Source of the DNA: a virus
Virus record (IMG/VR): IMGVR_UViG_3300034156_000034
Location: 1 to 42,937 of that record
Length of the DNA stretch: 42,937 nucleotides
Direction: 5' to 3' (one strand)
The translations under genes and the position numbers were made by a program. The notes beneath the pieces were generated by a model. The model saw only the letters and a program-made list of their open reading frames with translations. It was not told where the DNA came from and ran no database searches. The first letter of the stretch is position 1; every line of letters starts with the position of its first letter. Shown one piece after another: positions 39,276-42,937 of this stretch.

Positions 39276-39971
39276 CTAGCGTCGCCAGGGCGGAACAGGA
39301 CCGGCAGCAGGCGCAGGCTGCTGCATCGGTGCAGCAGGAGGAGTCCAAGCAGGCTGAGCGACAGGCTGAGCGATTGGCGCAGGCTGAGCAGGCATTCCAC
39401 CCCACGGCGTTGCGATCTGCGCAGGAAGGGCAGCAGGCTGCGCAGGCGGAACGAAAGCGGGCGCCGACGGTTGCGCAGGCAACTGCGGATTCATGCCGAA
39501 GGGCGCAGGCGCCGCAGCAGGCGCCGCGAAGCTGTTTCCTGCAGGCGCTGACGTCGCGTCTTGAATGTGCTTGACGGCTTTGACGTCATTCTGCGCGTCG
39601 TAGCCCTCGGACGCCGGACGCACAGCGAGCTTGATCTTGACGGGGATTCCGTGCAATTGCTCGGAAGCTTGCAGGATGAAAACTCCCGTGGCGTGGCAGT
39701 AGGCGGAAAGCTGACGGTGTGCGATTTCGCAGGTCTTCTCGCCATTCGGCCCTTTGTTCCAAAGGTTCAAGCGATCGAAGATCTTGCGCCCACGATACTC
39801 GCCGTCAATGATCTCAAGCTCGAATTGCAGATAGCCGGACAGATTGTCTTTCGTTGGCTTGGCTTCACTTCCGATGATCCTGGCGTTGTACCAGCCAGCC
39901 GGCAAAGCCTCGAAAGACTCGTTCGGCTTGACTTGGTTTGCGTCGAATGGCTGATCAAATAGCTGTGGCAT
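39276..39971 (-). CDS. DUF669-type single-stranded DNA-binding-like protein
   Basis: A 231-residue protein, ATG 39971 with GGGAGGAAAG upstream. Residues about 1-125 match DUF669 as I know it (GWYNARIIGSEAKPTKDNLS; YLQFELEIIDGEYRGRKIFD; LNLWN), a domain of SSB-like phage proteins. The C-terminal 90 residues are an Ala/Pro/Gln-rich flexible tail ending GPVPPWRR. The tail with a short end motif is analogous to SSB tails that recruit partners. Gene order Sak4-like ATPase, DUF669, nuclease is a common phage recombination set. Confidence 0.8.
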   Translation of the reverse strand: MPQLFDQPFDANQVKPNESFEALPAGWYNARIIGSEAKPTKDNLSGYLQFELEIIDGEYRGRKIFDRLNLWNKGPNGEKTCEIAHRQLSAYCHATGVFILQASEQLHGIPVKIKLAVRPASEGYDAQNDVKAVKHIQDATSAPAGNSFAAPAAAPAPFGMNPQLPAQPSAPAFVPPAQPAALPAQIATPWGGMPAQPAPIAQPVAQPAWTPPAAPMQQPAPAAGPVPPWRR

Positions 39972-39975
39972 GGTC

Positions 39976-40653
39976 TTACTTTCCTCCCGTGATCTTGTTG
40001 ATGATTGCTGTGAGATTTGGTTGCTCGAAAGGGTCAAGACAGCCTGAGCGATCTTTTCCCTCATACTGGTAGTCTGCTTGCGTGCAAACAACGTGCTGCT
40101 TTTTGCCCTGTTGGTCGCGCGCCACAATCAGGCGGAACACTTCGTCGAATAGGTACGGGAGCTGCTGGCCCAGCTTCTGACCCGGCATGAGGGGCTGAAA
40201 CCTCATTGCGCCGGAAGCTTCGTCTTTCGCCCACTCCTCTTTGCACGTTATGTAGACGTGCCGCCCGGCAAGGTCACGGAAGGCGCGTAAGAGCTGCATC
40301 ATCTGGTCAAGCATTTCGCCGTACGCTTTGCGCGGATCCTTGTTGGTAGCCTTCAGTGTCTGCAAAAAGACGTCGGCTAGCTCTGTGCTGCTGTCCACAC
40401 AGATAGTCGCAAACTGCTTGGCTTCAGCTGAGCCCGCTACCCACTGCCAAACCTCGTGTAGCTCGACCAGTGTGGACACTGCAGCGCCTGGTATCTTGTA
40501 CTTCGCCAGAGACAGTAGGCCAGACTCAGCCGAGATCACGAAGGGGTTGGGCGCTGTCGCACAAAGAGTGGTTTTTCCTGTGCCGCCCACACCGTAAGCC
40601 AAGATTTTGACGCCGTTTCGTGCAACCTGATCTGTCGTGAGCCATCGGATCAT
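39976..40653 (-). CDS. Sak4-type RecA-like ATPase
   Basis: A 225-residue P-loop ATPase. Walker A GVGGTGKTT (21-29) and a hydrophobic beta strand ending VDSSTEL (Walker B Asp near residue 86) give a RecA-like core of the AAA_24/Sak4 family, phage single-strand annealing/recombination ATPases. A conserved YITCKEEW and QPLMPGQKLGQQLPYLFDEV follow. ATG 40653 abuts the TAA of the previous gene. It most likely works with the DUF669 SSB-like protein encoded downstream. Confidence 0.8.
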   Translation of the reverse strand: MIRWLTTDQVARNGVKILAYGVGGTGKTTLCATAPNPFVISAESGLLSLAKYKIPGAAVSTLVELHEVWQWVAGSAEAKQFATICVDSSTELADVFLQTLKATNKDPRKAYGEMLDQMMQLLRAFRDLAGRHVYITCKEEWAKDEASGAMRFQPLMPGQKLGQQLPYLFDEVFRLIVARDQQGKKQHVVCTQADYQYEGKDRSGCLDPFEQPNLTAIINKITGGK

Positions 40654-40851
40654 TTAGTCACTTCCGCGCGATAAGGTTAGTTCTGCTTTGTCGTCAGAGC
40701 ACGTGAAGCCAGAGCAGCCGCCAACACAGTCGCAGCCTTCTGTGTTGCATAGTGTGTCCGGCGTACAGTGGCCGTCTGCAACAGCGAGCTGTAAGCGCCT
40801 GACTAACTCACCAACGGTAACGGAAGATCCGTCATTGTTGTTATACTTCAT
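40654..40851 (-). CDS. Small Cys-rich protein
   Basis: A 65-residue protein, ATG 40851, with AAGGAATTGG upstream and an ATGA overlap with the preceding gene. A helical N-terminal half (GELVRRLQLAVADGH) is followed by CNTEGCDCVGGCSGFTC, five cysteines in 17 residues, a likely metal site or disulfide knot. It directly precedes the Sak4-like gene. Unknown family. Confidence 0.6.
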   Translation of the reverse strand: MKYNNNDGSSVTVGELVRRLQLAVADGHCTPDTLCNTEGCDCVGGCSGFTCSDDKAELTLSRGSD

Positions 40852-41015
40852 TGTTCCAATTCCTTCCGCTCTGCATGCTCGGCTTGCCTTACATTGGCGT
40901 CTGCGTCCGCAAGCTCAATTTCTGCAGTCTGCAGCATCTTGCGCGCGTCTGTCAAGCGCTGACGTGCGAGCGAGCGACGGCGCACGGCATGAAGCAACTC
41001 TTCACTAACCGCCAT
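40848..41015 (-). CDS. Small coiled-coil protein
   Basis: A 55-residue protein, ATG 41015, preceded by GAAGAAGAG and overlapping the previous gene by 11 bases. It is almost entirely helical and charged (RRRSLARQRLTDARKMLQTA; later EIELADADANVRQAEHAER), a probable coiled coil. Overlaps on both sides support it; the upstream part of the open frame to 41090 is not needed. Confidence 0.55.
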   Translation of the reverse strand: MAVSEELLHAVRRRSLARQRLTDARKMLQTAEIELADADANVRQAEHAERKELEQ

Positions 41016-41271
41016 GGCTAAACTCTTCTTCGATTGTACGCTTGACTGTAGCCTGCAGTGCTTCGAGCTGCTTTCGGGATTCACGCACAATCTGCGCCGG
41101 CAAGGCTTCTAGCGGTGCAGCTTCAAGCGCGGTAACTGTCTTCTCCCATTCAGTCATGATTGCGCAGCGCTGAGAGAAAGCGCGGAACCAGTGCACAGCT
41201 TCGTAGGTTTCTACGTCTTGCACTTTACCTGCGTAGTGCGTAAGCGCGGCAAGCTTTTCAGCAGTTGTCAT
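41005..41271 (-). CDS. Small helical protein
   Basis: An 88-residue helical protein, ATG 41271, with GAAGGTGAAG upstream and an ATGA overlap with the preceding gene. Segments such as YEAVHWFRAFSQRCAIMTEW and LPAQIVRESRKQLEALQATV suggest a helical bundle. No known family. Confidence 0.55.
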   Translation of the reverse strand: MTTAEKLAALTHYAGKVQDVETYEAVHWFRAFSQRCAIMTEWEKTVTALEAAPLEALPAQIVRESRKQLEALQATVKRTIEEEFSHGG

Positions 41272-41723
41272 GACTTCACCTTCGGCGGCACAAGCTCGAG
41301 TGTCGGAGCGCCTGGCGAAGTGGTCAGGCACGTGTCAAATACCGCGCGCGCCTCAGCGGTCAGCTCGCGATACTCTTTCGTGACTAGCGTCGCCTTCCAG
41401 CGTAACAACGAGTCCAGCGACGTTGACCGCGCGGCCAGTGGTGCGCGCAGGCTCTCGACCTGGCGGATATCGATCTCGCGGCTGAAAGTACACTTCGTTT
41501 TCAGCATCCATCCGTCAAGCAGATCGATCGTTCGCGTGCCTTCCTCGACGGTGGGAAAAAATGCCTCTCGTGCTACAGTCTCAAGCAGCGCTGCTTGCTG
41601 CGCGGTTACGTCGGCGGCGCGCTTCAGCGGGCTAGCTGCGAGCGCGGCCGCTGCTTGCTCGGCTGCTTGCTCTGCTTGGTGCCACGCTGCTAGCGCTTGC
41701 TGCTGTGCTGAGGTTAGGTTCAC
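41268..41723 (-). CDS. Phage protein with EGT...GW-x-LK motif
   Basis: A 151-residue protein from GTG 41723 with GGTAAGG upstream (GTGA overlap). An Ala/Gln-rich helix leads to FFPTVEEGTRTIDLLDGWML then KTKCTF, a pattern I recall from a small protein family that accompanies phage PolA/Sak4 blocks. The second half is helical. Function unknown; association with replication is positional. Confidence 0.6.
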   Translation of the reverse strand: MNLTSAQQQALAAWHQAEQAAEQAAAALAASPLKRAADVTAQQAALLETVAREAFFPTVEEGTRTIDLLDGWMLKTKCTFSREIDIRQVESLRAPLAARSTSLDSLLRWKATLVTKEYRELTAEARAVFDTCLTTSPGAPTLELVPPKVKS

Positions 41724-41908
41724 GACTGCACCTTACCTGCGAGTGTTGAGAGCACGCAGAGTATTTCAAAGGACTGCACACGCAGATGCGCAAGCGTGTC
41801 TTGTTCTTCGGTGCCTGAGCAAGTTGCGGGAGCGCTAAGAAATAGCGCGCGTAGCTCTTTTGCCTTCACGAGCGCTTGCGCTACCATTTCCTTTTGCTTG
41901 TCGGTCAT
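41720..41908 (-). CDS. Small helical protein, first gene of the minus block
   Basis: A 62-residue protein, ATG 41908, with AAAGGAT upstream; an in-frame ATG at 41995 lies in the control region. The product is one or two helices (KQKEMVAQALVKAKELRALF; HLRVQSFEILCVLSTLAG) with two cysteines. It begins the leftward replication block, whose candidate promoter lies at about 42029-42056. Confidence 0.55.
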   Translation of the reverse strand: MTDKQKEMVAQALVKAKELRALFLSAPATCSGTEEQDTLAHLRVQSFEILCVLSTLAGKVQS

Positions 41909-42129
41909 AGCTGGGGATCCTTTGCTGGGGGTTTGCGTTTGGCTATAGGTCCTGCGAGATGCTGTCAGGCTCGAAATCTGCGCTGGGTTCACCAAGTACG
42001 GCTGATGATCTCGAACCTGACAACGCCTACTCTACTCGCTTGAAAACCGATGTCAAGATACTAAAACGAATATTTTCAAACCAAAATGTTCTTGCGATTT
42101 TCAGCGGGAATCGACCATACTCCCGAACC
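41909..42129. promoter_or_regulatory. Divergent control region with inverted operator-like arms
   Basis: The gap between the diverging blocks. Leftward: TTGACA (42051-42056, complement strand) with TAGAGT (42029-42034) and a 16-bp spacer. Rightward: TTGCGA (42092-42097) and CATACT (42116-42121) with an 18-bp spacer, placing the start of transcription close to ATG 42130. Two 16-bp arms, 41963-41978 and 42007-42022, are inverted copies with 14 of 16 matches, the right one at the leftward start site. They are candidate operators for the adjacent HTH protein. Confidence 0.5.
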
Positions 42130-42354
42130 ATGCGCGAGCACAAGGATCAAACAGAAGTCGGAAGCCTACATCGCACCACATTGGATTTGCTGCAATCCTC
42201 GGAAGAAACGAAGTTTTCGATCGCCGTTGCGACGGGACTCACCTACGGGTGGATAGTCGCATTTTCGGCAAACGGCATGCGAAATCCCAGCGTCTCAAAA
42301 GTCCAGCGCCTCTACGAATACCTCACGGGCAAGCCGATCAAGCTGGCGAGGTAG
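42130..42354 (+). CDS. Helix-turn-helix regulator
   Basis: A 74-residue DNA-binding protein from ATG 42130. The frame is open back to 41959, but that part covers the control region and its inverted arms, so the short form is preferred. Residues about 15-70 (LHRTTLDLLQSSEETKFSIA; ATGLTYGWIVAFSANGM; PSVSKVQRLYEYLTGKPI) match a Cro/CI-type HTH. No ribosome site precedes ATG 42130 and the predicted transcript starts within a few bases of it, so the mRNA may be leaderless. It probably controls the divergent promoters. It is followed 2 bases later by the PrimPol gene. Confidence 0.6.
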   Translation: MREHKDQTEVGSLHRTTLDLLQSSEETKFSIAVATGLTYGWIVAFSANGMRNPSVSKVQRLYEYLTGKPIKLAR

Positions 42355-42356
42355 CC

Positions 42357-42937
42357 ATGCGCAATCGTATCCCTGCAGAGTTGCGCAGGCGTGCGCAGTG
42401 GGTTTGCTGCCGTCCAGACAAAATACCGCTCGACCCTCGCACAGGACAGCGAGCGAGCGTAACCGATCACGATTCGTGGGGCACATTCGAGCAAGCGCTC
42501 GCTTCTCAATTGTGGACAGGCTTTGTCCTCAATTCAGATCCCTACACCGTGATTGACCTAGACGACAAGGGCAACCTTACTCGAGACCAGCAAGATGTCC
42601 ACGCGCGCATCCTTTCCGCTTTCTCTGACACGTATATAGAGCGCTCAATCAACGGCAGGGGTTATCACATTTGGTGCATCGGCTCTGTGCCCGAAGCAAT
42701 CAAGCGTGACTCGGTAGAAATCTACACTCGCGATCGCTACATGATTTGCACGGGTGACGTTGCTTGCGACAAGCCAATTGCAGACAAGCAGGCGTTGCTG
42801 TTACAGCTTGCGGGCGAGATGAAGCCGCGTCCGACGTCAGCTTTTGCAGACTCCGCGCCTGCGCTCGAAGATGAGACGATCTGGCGAATGGCCAGCACAG
42901 CGGCGAACGCTGACAAGTTCATTGGCTTGTGCGAAGG
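42357..42937 (+). CDS. PrimPol-helicase, N-terminal part (continues at base 1)
   Basis: This is the amino-terminal part of a replication protein that should prime and copy DNA. The ATG at 42357 follows GAGGTAG and lies 2 bases after the HTH gene. The first 154 residues look like an archaeo-eukaryotic primase-polymerase domain of the phage NrS-1 type: DPRTGQRASVTD near 26-37, an acidic metal-binding stretch VIDLDD at 65-70, and NGRGYHIW at 99-106, matching the family's G-x-G-x-H motif. EIYTRDRYMICTG follows at 121-133. The frame runs into the repeated 127 bases and continues at base 1 without a stop, giving about 720 residues in total. The family assignment is from remembered motifs; the junction is read directly from the sequence. 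Confidence 0.85.
   Translation, partial: MRNRIPAELRRRAQWVCCRPDKIPLDPRTGQRASVTDHDSWGTFEQALASQLWTGFVLNSDPYTVIDLDDKGNLTRDQQDVHARILSAFSDTYIERSINGRGYHIWCIGSVPEAIKRDSVEIYTRDRYMICTGDVACDKPIADKQALLLQLAGEMKPRPTSAFADSAPALEDETIWRMASTAANADKFIGLCE
42811..42937. repeat. Right copy of 127-bp terminal direct repeat
   Basis: Exact copy of bases 1-127. It should be trimmed before any circular analysis. Joining the two copies restores one uninterrupted 720-codon reading frame, which supports true circularity or circular permutation of the packaged DNA. Confidence 0.95.

Noticed and set aside
39109-39405. Minus-strand frame with a signal-like hydrophobic stretch after the DUF669 gene
   Set aside because: The only ATG lies inside the DUF669 tail, there is no ribosome site nearer the hydrophobic stretch, and the upstream part is a Cys/Ala-rich shadow.
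41959-42129. N-terminal extension of the HTH protein to 131 residues
   Set aside because: The extension overlaps predicted promoters and the inverted arms, and has no good ribosome site.
1-42937. Integrase, tRNA genes, insertion sequences
   Set aside because: No tyrosine or serine recombinase, transposase or tRNA-like cloverleaf was recognised on reading; a dedicated search was not possible.

Overview
This window is the complete, circularly permuted genome of a tailed double-stranded DNA bacteriophage with a siphovirus-type tail. Bases 1-127 are repeated exactly at 42811-42937, and one gene (PrimPol-helicase) runs off the right end and continues at the left, so the molecule closes as a circle of 42,810 bp. 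The 127-bp overlap looks like an assembler k-mer, and the phage probably comes from a metagenome. The host is not identifiable. Shine-Dalgarno sites, signal peptides, lipoprotein-like genes and a lysozyme/holin cassette point to a bacterial, probably Gram-negative, host. I see no integrase, tRNA, CRISPR array or insertion sequence; the only candidate repressor is a 74-aa helix-turn-helix protein, so the lifestyle is more likely lytic.

Layout, plus strand: a divergent control region (41909-42129) precedes the HTH regulator and a 720-aa PrimPol/DUF3987 helicase that crosses the contig junction. Then come a PP-loop (PAPS reductase-like) enzyme, a 450-bp iteron- and hairpin-rich non-coding region that is the best origin candidate (2439-2891), and a run of tiny cysteine-rich genes with a PD-(D/E)XK nuclease. 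These are followed by the small terminase, a lysis cassette (lysozyme, holin, exported small proteins), the large terminase, a DUF4055 portal, scaffold, major capsid protein, a pair of duplicated small genes, head-completion/neck genes, tail terminator, tail tube, a -1 frameshifted tail chaperone, tape measure, three baseplate/tip genes and a 933-aa exported-looking fibre. The fibre has Thr-rich stalks and six tandem 41-residue blades.

Layout, minus strand: a cysteine-rich lipoprotein-like gene stands alone at 28364-28657. The replication/recombination block (41908 back to 29436) holds small coupled genes, a Sak4-type ATPase, a DUF669 protein, a RecB/YqaJ-like exonuclease, an SF2 helicase, a cluster of exported small proteins, an H1-tailed DNA-binding-like protein, a probable sliding clamp, a zinc-knuckle protein and a family A DNA polymerase.

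The genes form two transcription blocks that diverge near 42 kb and meet near 29.4 kb. The replication side combines PrimPol, SF2 helicase, clamp and PolA into a largely self-sufficient replisome; the other block packages DNA, builds the virion and lyses the cell. The least explained parts are the repeat-bearing exported fibre, the origin-like region, the duplicated signal-peptide gene after the capsid gene, the altered motif A of PolA, and the exported proteins embedded in the replication block.
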